64,000 bases of DNA from Lumbricus rubellus (taxonomy: Eukaryota; Annelida; Clitellata; Crassiclitellata; Lumbricidae), in assembly GCA_945859605.1 (NCBI GenBank), contig OX243821.1, forward strand, positions 18,720,935 through 18,784,934, read 5' to 3'. Below the pieces are notes generated by a model. The model did not search any database. It saw nothing but the letters and a program-made list of their open reading frames with translations, and was not told where the DNA came from. The position numbers were made by a program, and so were the translations under genes. This document shows positions 31,301-42,179 of this stretch, piece by piece. Position 1 is the first letter of the stretch, and each line of letters begins with the position of its first letter.

Positions 31301-34300
31301 CAGTTAGCGGCGCCTGTAGGAGAGTCGAGTATCTGTTCTGACATCTGTCGTAGAACAACACGTAATCAAACAACAGATCGTAATGTAATGACAATCAACA
31401 ATTCTACAGTAAGTAAGTAAGTAGCCATTACTTGCATCTGACAAGCACACATGCAAATACACATAAATGAAATACACGTGGGACGCGGTGGTGTAGCGAG
31501 TATGTTCGTCGCCCTGCAGCCGGAGGGTTGCAGGTTAGAATCCACCTCAAGTCGCCACGTATAGGGACTCTGGGCAAGTCCTTCGCTCGCAATTGCTTAG
31601 CGCTTCGGCGTGAAACTCTGATGCAGTGTCCGCGCTGTAGCTGGGAGCACCTCTCAGTGAGAGAGCTTGAAGTGGCGCTATAACAAGTGCACATACAAAC
31701 AAATATGCATCACATTGCATAATACGATTAAATACATTAAAAAATACGCTGCAACAGTTAACAGCAAATTTTAAAGTACTCAACTCATGCGCAGTAAATA
31801 TAACTGAAAATACATCTGCTGATGAAACTATTCAAAAATAATTTGATTTAACTCATTCCCGCCGGAATTGTTCCGATACCTATTGCGTTAATCGGGTCAC
31901 CCACGACCCGATCCGGCGGGAAAGAGTTAACGAGGGACAGCATGAGCTTCTGGTTCCCTGCTCTTAAACTGCTACTCGACAGCGCCATTTATTCTCGGTC
32001 CTGGAATACCACCTAGAATGACCACCCTGTAACACTGCACTTATTGCTAAGGGTACACTCCACTCAATTCCTCAAGAATCTCAAAACTGTCCTATTTAGC
32101 CATGACTGGGCCGGAGTACTTCTGAGTAGCCTACCTTGAAGATGCACTATCCTAAATAATAATAATAATAACAACAATAATAGTAAGGAACGTAAGTCAA
32201 ATTTATGCCTTTGTTACAGGTGACACGATAACAGGACGTTAATGAGTCACCTGTAACAAAGGCATAAATTTCGCAGATGCAAAATCTAACATTACCAGTT
32301 TTCTATTTAGTATGACAAGATAACAATATATAATACAATACAATGCAATACTCGCCTGACGACAAGCTGCTCGAGAAAGCTGCCGAAAGGTAGTTTGAGA
32401 TGCTGAGACAGGTAGCAGGATGCACGCGCGCCAGTGTAGTGGAAGTTGGTCTGTTGAATGGACTGTAAAGTACAATAGCAGCAGACAACAATTCTCAGTA
32501 AAGTACAATAGCAGCAGATAACAATTACTCTCAGTAAAGTACAATAGCCGCAGACAACAATTCTCAGTAAAGTACAATTGAAATGAAGAACGTAATGTAA
32601 TGTAACAGCACACTTGTATAGTATGTTTTAAAAAACTAGCAGAGATGGTGTAAATGTAGCTATCAGTTAGATGGAAAATGTGTCCTGTCCATACTGTTCG
32701 AGAAAATTCAACGTGGGCACAGGATATGTAGATATTCATTAAGTACTAGCTGAACCCGGCCACGCCTTGCTGTGGCTGAAAAAGCCTCCCCCTCCCGCTC
32801 CCCTCCCCTTTCCTCCCCCTCTCCCTCCCCCTCCCGCTCCCCCTCCCCCCCTTCACCTCCCCCTCCCCTCCCCCTCTCCCTCCCCTCCCCTCCCCCTGCG
32901 ATGGCGACGCGGATCACGCCATAAAACGCTTGAGCAAGAAGGCCGTAATGAAATGCGAAGGCCGTAATGAAATGCGCTAAAGAAATTTACGGAACAAACA
33001 TGCCCGAATTCGTATGCAAGGCTCATTGACGGGCGTAGGCTATGTGTTGAAAACGGCGGAATTTGCAAAGTTGCTTTTTTAGCATAAAAGATTGCGCTTT
33101 TTCCCAAAAAGCGTTCTTACAACCCGGCCGTGTTGGAACTAAACGTTTTGGTGAAGTTTCGAAAGCAATCAATGAAGAAAGTTCTGAGATCCTTCGTCAG
33201 GTGCCAAACGTGGTTAGATTTTTATATATATAGATTAATATGTACGCAAGTTAGAGAAGTACTCAATAAGTATTAATATTCAATTGCATTTTATTAAACA
33301 TTTATAAAGTGCCTTTAATGAGGTGAACTGTTCAGAGGCGCTCCCAGTGTGTAAGGCCACAAAAGAAGAAATTATTAATATTATTATAATTATCATTTAT
33401 GATTATCATTATAATCATTATTATAATCATTATTATCATCATTATCATAATTATCTTGGAGACCTGCGTAAATAACTCGCTATTATTATTATTACAATTA
33501 TTATTATTAATTATAATTGGTATTATGATGATGATGATTAATTATTATTATTTGTTGTTGTTGCTAAATGTTATTATCATTATCATAATTAATTATATTA
33601 GAGACCTGCGTAAATAACTCGCTGACGATGGCATTCAACGTGATATCATCTTGTACGCTGGCGAGCAACGACCGTACGAGTGGCGCCATCAACTGGTCGA
33701 AATCCGCCGGACGGTCGATCATGGCGGACACGGTCTGCTGCACTTCCATCAGCGGATTATTCCTTAACGAACCGCCGCCACCGCCGGTCGTAACGTGCGC
33801 CGAGTCATTCTGGAAAATAAATCGTCTATTTATTTATTCTTTGAGAATTTGATTTGTTTGTATGTGCACTTGTTATAGCGCCCCTTCAAGCTCCCTACTC
33901 AGAGGCGCTCCTCCCGAATGCAGAGAGGACACTGCATCAGAGTTTCACGCCGAAGCGCTGAGCAATTGTGAGTGAAGGACTTGCCCAAGGTCCTTACGAG
34001 GCGAGGTGGATTCGAACCTCGAACCTTATGGCTCCAAGGCAATGACGCCACCACTGCACCACCACGCCCCACAATTATTAATATATCCTTGTCATTATTA
34101 TTATTAATACTATAAATATTATTACCAGCAGTAGTTGTATTATTATTATCATTAGCATTAGTATTATTATTAATAATTAGAAACTCTCACTTCTCATGTT
34201 ACAAGCATTCAAACCAACTGACCACCAAGTCCAAGACTGTACTGATGAAATGGGAGGTTTGTTTGTATGTGCACTTGTTATAGCGCTCCTTAAATATCTC

Positions 34301-35130
34301 TACTCAGAGGCACTCCTGAATACAGAGTGTACACTGCATCAGAGTTTCACACCGAAGCGCTGAGCAATTGTGTGTGAAGGACTTGCCCAAGGTCCTTACA
34401 CGGCGAGGTGGATTCGAACCTCACACCTTGCGGCTCCAAGGCAACGAACCACTACACCACCGCGTCCCAGTGTCAGCACACGCTACAGTTGCCTAGTCCT
34501 GTATGGCGTTATATAAAAGAGCTAATTCAATTAAGACTACAAACAGGTAGAAATGTCACTGCAGCAAACCTGAAACACTGCGGCATAGTTTCGAGGGTAG
34601 AACTCCGGAGCGTTGGGCGAAAGAGGCTTTGTTGACGACGAAACGGTTGATGCTGCCGATAGAACGCTGACATTGCGCGGTGTAAACGGAGCGGCGTCGA
34701 CTGATATCCCACAGGATTTCTTACCTGAACATAAAATAAGAATGCAATCTCATCGGTAATTTCTCAGCCACCACGAACTATAAAGCCAACAATTTACAGA
34801 TTGCAAGGTCTTAGCAGTAAATGGCATATTTAAAAACTATAGCACTGGCGATCGAATGACGACACTAATCTGATTTTTACCGACCCCACGACGCCTAACC
34901 TGATACTAAACGACACGTCGGTCCCCGATACTATATTTATGCCGGTGTTGAGGAATGACGCGATCATAGGCATCACAGTTTATTGAATTCGCTAAAATTT
35001 TGCTAGTCGTTTATATCTAAATCATCATCGTCAGTTAGGCAAGCAATTAATCAAACGCAATACGAGGTCAACAGGACTAACCATCAGTAGCTGTACATGA
35101 ATTGTCGGCACAACTTCCGTTGTCGGCCAT
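23399..35130 (-). CDS. PAIP1: Poly(A)-binding-protein-interacting protein 1 (PAIP1) orthologue, 10 exons, 403 aa
   Basis: Minus-strand coding exons are 35130-35082, 34724-34570, 33809-33606, 32462-32356, 31344-31236, 30527-30417, 29650-29586, 28642-28504, 26333-26197 and 23534-23399: 1212 nt, all phases consistent, 403 aa plus TAG. PAIP1 binds PABP and eIF4A/eIF3 in the cytoplasm and stimulates translation. A PAM2 motif, LSPNAPEFYP, is at residues 51-60, and a second PAM2-like motif, ISVDAAPFTP, is at 23-32. The MIF4G domain spans about 85-290, with landmarks TNFHYTGARASCYLSQHL, VGFTIFMGELLLSIK, LTGAVLEDL and LIELRANNWGR. The tail keeps DEPVYF and ATAFEEFIAET, which match the human C-terminal region in layout, but ends unusually in PAYWSYQP. 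Intron 4 uses a GC donor (CAG|GCGAGT). The length is shorter than the long human isoform but normal for the family core. Candidate poly(A) signals lie near 22.6 kb. Confidence 0.94.
23535..25060. repeat. ~85-95-bp tandem array in PAIP1 intron 9, beginning at the exon 10 splice acceptor
   Basis: About 17 copies of a unit made of GTTTCCAACAACTACATTCG, TACTGAATTAAAAACA, AACGAAAACCATAAATTAA and an AT-rich spacer with an (AAT)n tract of varying length. The first copy begins with the exon 10 acceptor itself (plus-strand CACTGAATTAAAAACAT). Almost every unit therefore carries a TTTTTAATTCAG acceptor on the PAIP1 strand. Confidence 0.95.
25225..25345 (+). mobile_element. SINE tail fragment
   Basis: GTCGGGAGCGCCTCTGAGGA, CTTGAAGGGGCACTATAACA, then AGTGCACA...CACATACAAA. 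Confidence 0.7.
25775..26112. mobile_element. Non-autonomous hAT-like element (TTCCCAACC type)
   Basis: The left end GAGGAATTCCCAACCTGTGG is inverted at the right as AAGGTTGGGAACCACTG. Flanks ATGTAAAC and ATGTAAAT (7 of 8). Inside PAIP1 intron 9. Confidence 0.82.
26395..26600. repeat. Degenerate (GAGACA)n repeat
   Basis: CAGAGACAGAGACACAGA-type units in PAIP1 intron 8, beginning about 60 bp upstream of exon 9. Confidence 0.9.
26602..26720 (+). mobile_element. hAT-like MITE family B
   Basis: Ends CAGGGTGAGAATTGCCGGG and CCACAATTCTTACACTG; flanks GAGACATA and GAGACAAA (7 of 8). Confidence 0.85.
28330..28440 (-). mobile_element. (TA)n tract plus SINE fragment
   Basis: A TATA run at 28331-28368 directly followed by TTCAAGCTCACTACTCAGAG and GCACGGACAGTCGGACACTG of the SINE tail, about 60 bp from PAIP1 exon 8. 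Confidence 0.65.
28845..29010 (-). mobile_element. Retroelement ORF remnant
   Basis: The minus strand reads SWATWHKTDSDREWRRTLKG after a stop, the type of sequence found at the C-terminal end of non-LTR retrotransposon polyproteins. Within PAIP1 intron 7. Confidence 0.45.
30120..30410. repeat. Degenerate AGATTAGAATA tandem array
   Basis: About 20 imperfect units of GATTAGAATA/GATAAGATTA ending next to the exon 6 donor of PAIP1. Confidence 0.85.
31478..31700 (+). mobile_element. SINE, full length
   Basis: GTGGGACGCGGTGGTGTAGC (A-box side), GGTTAGAATCCACC (B box), TGGGCAAGTCCTTCGCTCGC, and tail GAGCTTGAAGTGGCGCTATA plus CAAGTGCACATACAAAC. Confidence 0.9.
32035..32175 (+). mobile_element. LINE 3' tail fragment
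   Basis: AAAACTGTCCTATTTAGCC, CGGAGTACTTCTGAGTAG, CTTGAAGATGCACTAT, then an (AAT)n tail. Confidence 0.6.
32463..32580. repeat. 33-36-bp tandem repeat next to PAIP1 exon 4 acceptor
   Basis: Three full copies and a partial one of TAAAGTACAATAGCAGCAGA plus CAACAATTCTCAG. The array abuts the acceptor of exon 4, whose polypyrimidine side (GTACTTTACAG on the minus strand) is a variant of the repeat. Confidence 0.85.
32785..32898. repeat. (CCCCTC)n low-complexity tract
   Basis: C/T-only stretch of CCCCTC-type units in PAIP1 intron 3. Confidence 0.9.
33852..34075 (-). mobile_element. SINE, full length
   Basis: On the plus strand: GTTTGTATGTGCACTTGTTA, TAGCGCCCCTTCAAGCTC, CTTGCCCAAGGTCCTTACGA, GAGGTGGATTCGAACC (B box), and CCACTGCACCACCACGCCCC (head). 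It starts just upstream of PAIP1 exon 3. Confidence 0.92.
34258..34470 (-). mobile_element. SINE, full length
   Basis: Same layout as the 33852 copy, with GTTTGTATGTGCACTTGTTA at one end and CACTACACCACCGCGTCCC at the other; the two lie in the same PAIP1 intron in the same orientation. Confidence 0.92.
34835..34945. mobile_element. Inverted-repeat element related to 14622
   Basis: CGATCGAATGACGACACTAA at the left, CACGACGCCTAACCTGATAC inside, and ACGTCGGTCCCCGATACTAT at the right. Confidence 0.6.
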
Positions 35131-36560
35131 GGCGGGATATAAATGAGAAGCGTACAACTGTTACTGTTGCGACACTTCAAGTATAGTTAAGACTTGGTAA
35201 ACGATCGACCGCCGATCAGAAATTGAATTTACGATGAAACAAGCGTCAGGTAGAGTGGATATGTCGACCGCGCACGATTTTAATCCGAAAATTATCCATC
35301 ATTCCGCCATGCATACACAGATGACATATTGCACACAGATTCAAACTCCGCAGTCAGTGACGTCTTGCTCTTTTACAACGCTTTGAATGTGAGCATCCAA
35401 CAGTCAAAACAATAAAATAATAATTACTATTAAAGATGCTCATGGTCGTTTATTTAACAACAGCATGTTCCAATTAGTAGTAGGCCTAAATGGAATGGTC
35501 ATTATTAAGAGCTCAAGAAATGATCGCAGAAACCCCCAAACTTGTTATCAGAAGGTTTCAATTAAAAGTTCGAGGTCATAGCACAGCATGTTTATAAGTA
35601 AGGATTTAGAGAATTATACTGATTTTCTCGGAGTAAACGTTTACACTTTTGACTAATAATAGCAAGCCATTTAAAGACAGAGGATGTCCTTTGATGTACA
35701 TTCGTTTAATTAAAAAAACATGTCTCGTGGTTTTGATTTCTATAATTCCTAATAGTCTACATAGGGTTAGTTTTTTATATTGTTTTTCAGAACGGTTTGA
35801 TCCAAAGCATGGCACAAAATCTGTATAATTGCTTTCTTGTGTGTATTTTTAAATAATTGAATTTTTTGCTTTATTCGCATGATGGCGCCTCGCAACTGAT
35901 GCGCTCGTCTCATTTATTGGAGGAATCCGTAATCTGTTGTAGCGGTCAACAGACACCGGAAGTTATTATCGAGTAACTGCGTCTCATACGAAATAGTTTT
36001 CCGTTCTCACATTGCTATATTTTATTTACTAACTGGCGAATAATAATAATAATTATAGGCCTAGGCTATAATTATATAATCGGGCGAATTATTAAATTAT
36101 CCAACCGTTGGAACGGCATTAAATTAGGATAATTCGTTATATTCGGTAGGCTTTGTCTCTAATGATAGTGTTTTAAATGCTTACAGACTGGCAGAGCGCA
36201 GAACAAAACGTCCTTATAATAATGCTTGTAAAATACAAATACAGGATGCGCACTTGTTTAAGGCGACAACAGCTTCAAAACTCGAATTCGCTCCGATGAA
36301 TAGGCTGGTTCTCAGACTTCATTTTTGGGACGCTGTAAAAACTCGCAAGGCCTATTGCGATTCTCTGCAATTTTCAGTTTCTGGGTCATCCACACGAGTC
36401 AAGCTAACTTCAGATCGGGAGAGTTCTTTAGTTCTTTTCAACCATAAATGCCGCTTACCCTTTAGGCCTATACAACGATTTCGCAGATGATGAACCGGGC
36501 TTTCGTCGTGTATGAATCTGCAGGAGAGGCGATATACACTGTGTCCCAATAAATCGGGAC
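35131..36560. other. Upstream region of PAIP1, no gene recognised
   Basis: The first few hundred bases should hold the PAIP1 promoter and 5' UTR; no TATA box or clear core motif stands out. The rest is AT-rich with isolated open frames lacking splice or family support. Confidence 0.4.
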
Positions 36561-36949
36561 CCCTTTTTTATAATGTTAATAAAACTGGCAAATATTCATC
36601 GATTTTCAAAATTTCAAAACTGTTTTTATCATGAGATAATTATCTACAAATTGGTAATTTATGAACAGCCATCACTAAAAAATTACGTCATAATGACGTC
36701 GTTAATTTAAATATCGAAACCAAATGTCAACAAAAATCGTTGTGTTCGGTACTTAACATTTGAATTCTCTGATGCAAATGACGTAATTGTGACGTCAACA
36801 TTCATGCCAGAAACTTCATATTCGAACCAGTGGAAGCAGGGGTTATTTTAAGGAAATTTATCAACTGCACATAATTATCAGAATAGCATCCTACATCGGG
36901 TAGATTGGTCATTATTGAGACTAAGGCCTAATTATTCTTCCTCTTCTTC

Positions 36950-37023
36950 CTCCTCTTCTTCCTCTTCTTCCTCTTCCTCTTCTTCTTCTTCTTCTTCTTC
37001 TTCTTCTTCTTCTTCTTCTTCTT

Positions 37024-37052
<29 letters not shown>
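36950..37052. repeat. (CTT)n microsatellite
   Basis: CTTCCTCTT-type start becoming a pure CTT run of about 25 units. Confidence 0.95.
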
Positions 37053-37054
<2 letters not shown>

Positions 37055-39347
37055 TTGCTATTAATAATAATTTATTATTATTATTATGTTATTATTATTA
37101 ATATTATTATCATTATCATGATAAAGTAACTGTCTAAGTTTATAAATCTACTTCTCCAAAGAGCAGTGTCTAATCTAGTCCCCATCCGCTGGGGGGGGGG
37201 GAATCAGATTTCTGGGGGGACAATCGAGTGTCCAAAGGACTCTCGTGAGCCGAGACTGGTATGGGGAGAGGTATGGGGAGGGGATGTCCCCCCCTCCCCA
37301 CCAGAAATTTTTTGAATTTCCACATTGCAATGGTACCATTTTAAGGTGTCATCGTAACAAAATACCTGTAATTTGTCAGAGTCTCATCAGAAACTTTTTG
37401 AATTTCCACATTGCAATGGTACCATTTTAAGGTATCATCTTAACAAAATACCGTTACTTTTTCAGAGTCGCATCAGAAACTTTTTGAATTTCCATATTGC
37501 AATGGTAGCATTTTAAGGTGTCATTTTAATAAAATACCTGTAATTTTTCAGAGTCTCATCAGAAACTTTTTGAATTTCCACATTGCAATGGTACCATTTT
37601 AAGGTATCATCTTAACAAAATACCGCTACTTTTTCAGAGTCTCATGAGAAACTTTTTGAATTTCCACATTGCAATGGTAGCATTTTAAGGTGTCATCTTA
37701 ACAAAATACCTGTACTTTTTCAGAGCCTCATCAGAAACTTTTTGAATTTCCACATTGCAATGGTAGCATTTTAAGGTGTCATTTTAATAAATTACCTGTA
37801 CTTTTTCAGGGCCTCATCAGAAACTTTTTGAATTTCCACATTGCAATGGTAGCATTTTAAAGTCTCATTTTAATAAAATACCTGTAATTTTTCAGAGTCT
37901 CATCAGAAACTTTTTGAATTTCCACATTGCAATGGTACCATTTTAAGGTATCATCTTAACAAAATACCGTTACTTTTTCAGAGTCGCATCAGAAACTTTT
38001 TGAATTTCCATATTGCAATGGTAGCATTTTAAGGTGTCATTTTAATAAAATACCTGTAATTTTTCAGAGCCTCATCAGAAACTTTTTGAATTTCCACATT
38101 GCAATGGTACCATTTTAAGGTATCATCTTAACAAAATACCGCTACTTTTTCAGAGTCTCATGAGAAACTTTTTGAATTTCCACATTGCAATGGTAGCATT
38201 TTAAGGTGTCATCTTAACAAAATACCTGTACTTTTTCAGAGCCTCATCAGAAACTTTTTGAATTTCCACATTGCAATGGTAGCATTTTAAGGTGTCATTT
38301 TAATAAATTACCTGTACTTTTTCAGGGCCTCATCAGAAACTTTTTGAATTTCCACATTGCAATGGTAGCATTTTAAAGTCTCATTTTAATAAAATGCCTG
38401 TAATTTTTCAGAGCCTCATCAGAAACTTTTTGAATTTCCACATTGCACTGGTACCATTTTAAGGTATTAACTTAACAAAATAACTGTACTTTTCAGAGCC
38501 TAATGAGAAATTTTTTGAATTTCCACATTGCAATGGTACCATTTTAAGGTGTCATCGTAACAAAATACCTGTAATTTGTCAGAGTCTCATCAGAAACTTT
38601 TTGAATTTCCACATTGCAATGGTACCATTTTAAGGTATCATCTTAACAAAATACCGTTACTTTTTCAGAGTCGCATCAGAAACTTTTTGAATTTCCATAT
38701 TGCAATGGTAGCATTTTAAGGTGTCATTTTAATAAAATACCTGTAATTTTTCAGAGTCTCATCAGAAACTTTTTGAATTTCCACATTGCAATGGTACCAT
38801 TTTAAGGTATCATCTTAACAAAATACCGCTACTTTTTCAGAGTCTCATGAGAAACTTTTTGAATTTCCACATTGCAATGGTAGCATTTTAAGGTGTCATC
38901 TTAACAAAATACCTGTACTTTTTCAGAGCCTCATCAGAAACTTTTTGAATTTCCACATTGCAATGGTAGCATTTTAAGGTGTCAATTTAATAAATTACCT
39001 GTACTTTTTCAGGGCCTCATCAGAAACTTTTTGAATTTCCACATTGCAATGGTAGCATTTTAAAGTCTCATTTTAATAAAATGCCTGTAATTTTTCAGAG
39101 CCTCATCAGAAACTTTTTGAATTTCCACATTGCACTGGTACCATTTTAAGGTATTAACTTAACAAAATAACTGTACTTTTCAGAGCCTAATGAGAAATTT
39201 TTTGAATTTCCACATTGCAATGGTACCATTTTAAGGTGTCATCGTAACAAAATACCTGTAATTTGTCAGAGCCTCATCAGAAACTTTTTGAATTTCCACA
39301 TTGCAATGGTACCATTTTAAGGTGTCATCTAACAAAATACCTGAACT

Positions 39348-39676
39348 CAGTGGCGTAGCAATAGGTCGTGCAGCTTGTGCGGTGAACAAGGGCCCAGGCT
39401 GTAGAAGGGCCCCCGCAGTCACAGTCAATTTTTACTTTAAGAACATTCAGAATGTATTCAAATGATCAAATCCACATTATACAACAAACTTGAGTTACAA
39501 TAAGTTAAATTAAAATTTTTTTTTCGAGTGTGAGCTAGGCCTATGCAAAAATAGTCTATCGCAAAAGCCATGCACTTTTCATAGCCTCATTGTTTGAAAT
39601 CTTGGGGTTCAAGCATTAAAGGGGCCCTCCAAGAAAGCCCTGCACAAGGGCCACCAAAAACCTTGCTACGCCACTG
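39348..39676 (+). mobile_element. Non-autonomous hAT-like element inside the satellite, copy 1 (329 bp)
   Basis: Ends CAGTGGCGTAGCAATAGG and CCTTGCTACGCCACTG; perfect target duplication CCTGAACT on both sides. The target lies within the ACCTGTACTTTT part of a satellite unit. Confidence 0.93.
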
Positions 39677-40799
39677 CCTGAACTTTTTCAGAGCCTCATC
39701 AGAAACTTTTTTAATTTCCACAATGCAATGGTAGCATTTTAAGGTGTCATTTTAATAAATTACCTGTACTTTTTCAGGGCCTCATCAGAAACTTTTTGAA
39801 TTTCCACATTGCAATGGTAGCATTTTAAAGTCTCATTTTAATAAAATGCCTGTAATTTTTCAGAGCCTCATCAGAAACTTTTTGAATTTCCACATTGCAC
39901 TGGTACCATTTTAAGGTATTAACTTAACAAAATAACTGTACTTTTCAGAGCCTAATGAGAAATTTTTTGAATTTCCACATTGCAATGGTACCATTTTAAG
40001 GTGTCATCGTAACAAAATACCTGTAATTTGTCAGTGTCTCATCAGAAACTTTTTGAATTTCCACATTGCAATGGTACCATTTTAAGGTATCATCTTAACA
40101 AAATACCGTTACTTTTTCAGAGTCTCATGAGAAACTTTTTGAATTTCCACATTGCAATGGTAGCATTTTAAGGTGTCATTTTAATAAAATACCTGTAATT
40201 TTTCAGAGTCTCATCAGAAACTTTTTGAATTTCCACATTGCAATGGTACCATTTTAAGGTATCATCTTAACAAAATACCGCTACTTTTTCAGAGTCTCAT
40301 GAGAAACTTTTTGAATTTCCACATTGCAATGGTACCATTTTAAGGTGTCATCTTAACAAAATACCTGTACTTTTTCAGAGTCTCATGAGAAACTTTTTGA
40401 ATTTCCACATTGCAATGGTAGCATTTTAAGGTGTCATTTTAATAAATTACCTGTACTTTTTCAGGGCCTCATCAGAAACTTTTTGAATTTCCACATTGCA
40501 ATGGTAGCATTTTAAAGTCTCATTTTAATAAAATGCCTGTAATTTTTCAGAGCCTCATCAGAAACTTTTTGAATTTCCACATTGCACTGGTACCATTTTA
40601 AGGTATTAACTTAACAAAATAACTGTACTTTTCAGAGCCTAATGAGAAATTTTTTGAATTTCCACATTGCAATGGTACCATTTTAAGGTGTCATCGTAAC
40701 AAAATACCTGTAATTTGTCAGAGCCTCATCAGAAACTTTTTGAATTTCCACATTGCAATGGTACCATTTTAAGGTGTCATCTAACAAAATACCTGAACT

Positions 40800-41127
40800 C
40801 AGTGGCGTAGCAATAGGTCGTGCAGCTTGTGCGGTGAACAAGGGCCCAGGCTGTAGAAGGGCCCCCGCAGTCACAGTCAATTTTTACTTTAAGAACATTC
40901 AGAATGTATTCAAATGATCAAATCCACATTATACAACAAACTTGAGTTACAATAAGTTAAATTAAAATTTTTTTTCGAGTGTGAGCTAGGCCTATGCAAA
41001 AATAGTCTATCGCAAAAGCCATGCACTTTTCATAGCCTCATTGTTTGAAATCTTGGGGTTCAAGCATTAAAGGGGCCCTCCAAGAAAGCCCTGCACAAGG
41101 GCCACCAAAAACCTTGCTACGCCACTG
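40800..41127 (+). mobile_element. Same hAT-like element, copy 2 (328 bp)
   Basis: Same ends, same CCTGAACT duplication and same flanking satellite variants as copy 1, 1452 bp to the left, with one base fewer in a T run. A duplicate of copy 1, not an independent insertion. Confidence 0.93.
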
Positions 41128-42179
41128 CCTGAACTTTTTCAGAGCCTCATCAGAAACTTTTTTAATTTCCACAATGCAATGGTAGCATTTTAAGATGTCA
41201 TTTTAACAAAATACCTGTACTTTTCAGAGCCTCATTAGAAACTTTTTGAATTTACACATTGCACTGGTAGCATTTTAAGGTGTCATCTTAACAAAATACC
41301 TGTACTTTTTCAGAATCTCATCAGAAACTTTTTGAATTTCCACATTGCAATGGTAGCATTTTAAGATGTCATTTTAACAAAATACCTGTACTTTTCAGAG
41401 CCTCATTAGAAACTTTTTGAATTTACACATTGCACTGGTAGCATTTTAAGGTGTCATCTTAACAAAATACCTGTACTTTTTCAGAATCTCATCAGAAACT
41501 TTTTGAATTTCCACATTGCAATGGTAGCATTTTAAGGATTGTGACATTTGTGTGTAAAAAAGTAACTGCACAAAACCTGATTTTCAACTGCACAAATTCG
41601 TTTACCAACTACACACTTTGTGTCCAGCTGCACGTTAAAATAACCCCTGAGTGGAAGATAATTATCTCAGGATAAAAACAGTTTTGAAATTTTGAAAATC
41701 GATTAAGATTTGCCTGTTTTATTTACATTATAAAAATCAAAACAAAATCAATTATCAATGGGCAGCGGGTCAAGTCCGAAGAGTCAGACAGGCAGTGTGA
41801 AGCCTATCCTTCACACCAAACTGAATAATTAGGCCTACCTTTTCCACTAAATTAAGCCACCATAATATATAGTTCACAATCGAATTTAAACCAGTTATTT
41901 TTTGTCGCACGGCATCTAAAGTGAAAACAATCCATTCCAATTATTCCAATTTATTGCATGCTTCGACAAGTAGCCTAGGCCTAGCCTATGTCTCCTCAAA
42001 ACAATTTAAACAAAATAAATACAGGCCTTATAGTTGCATCCAAAAGATATACCATAGTATCCTAGTATGGCCAGAGCAAGATATTGACCTATAGGCCTAT
42101 GTGAATAATGACAAGCCTATGGAAAAACAACTGCTTGCGTTCAAGTATAATAATATTATAGTTGGTCAGACTGCAATGT

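Larger units (their letters stand above)
37285..41540 (+). repeat. 86-bp satellite array, about 42 units plus two inserted elements
   Basis: The unit runs GAAACTTTTTGAATTTCCAC, ATTGCAATGGTAGCATTTTA, AGGTGTCATTTTAATAAAAT, ACCTGTAATTTTTCAGAGTC, TCATCA. Variants (GGTACC or GGTAGC; ATCTTAAC or ATTTTAAT) form higher-order blocks: signatures recur at about 1204, 686 and 1452 bp. Interrupted by identical hAT-like insertions at 39348 and 40800. Confidence 0.96.
36837..41649 (+). mobile_element. Giant hAT-like family A element containing a satellite array, 4.8 kb
   Basis: Ends CAGGGGTTATTTTAAGG and GTTAAAATAACCCCTG are inverted; AGTGGAAG is duplicated exactly at 36829-36836 and 41650-41657. Family A internal motifs (CAACTGCACA, ACTTTGTGTCCAGCTGCACG) survive at both edges. 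The middle is a (CTT)n tract, a G-rich segment and the 86-bp array. No transposase. Confidence 0.88.

Noticed and set aside
39231..39428. 65-codon frame repeated identically at 40683-40880
   Set aside because: Both span the same satellite-hAT junction; the identity reflects the 1452-bp duplication, not coding conservation.
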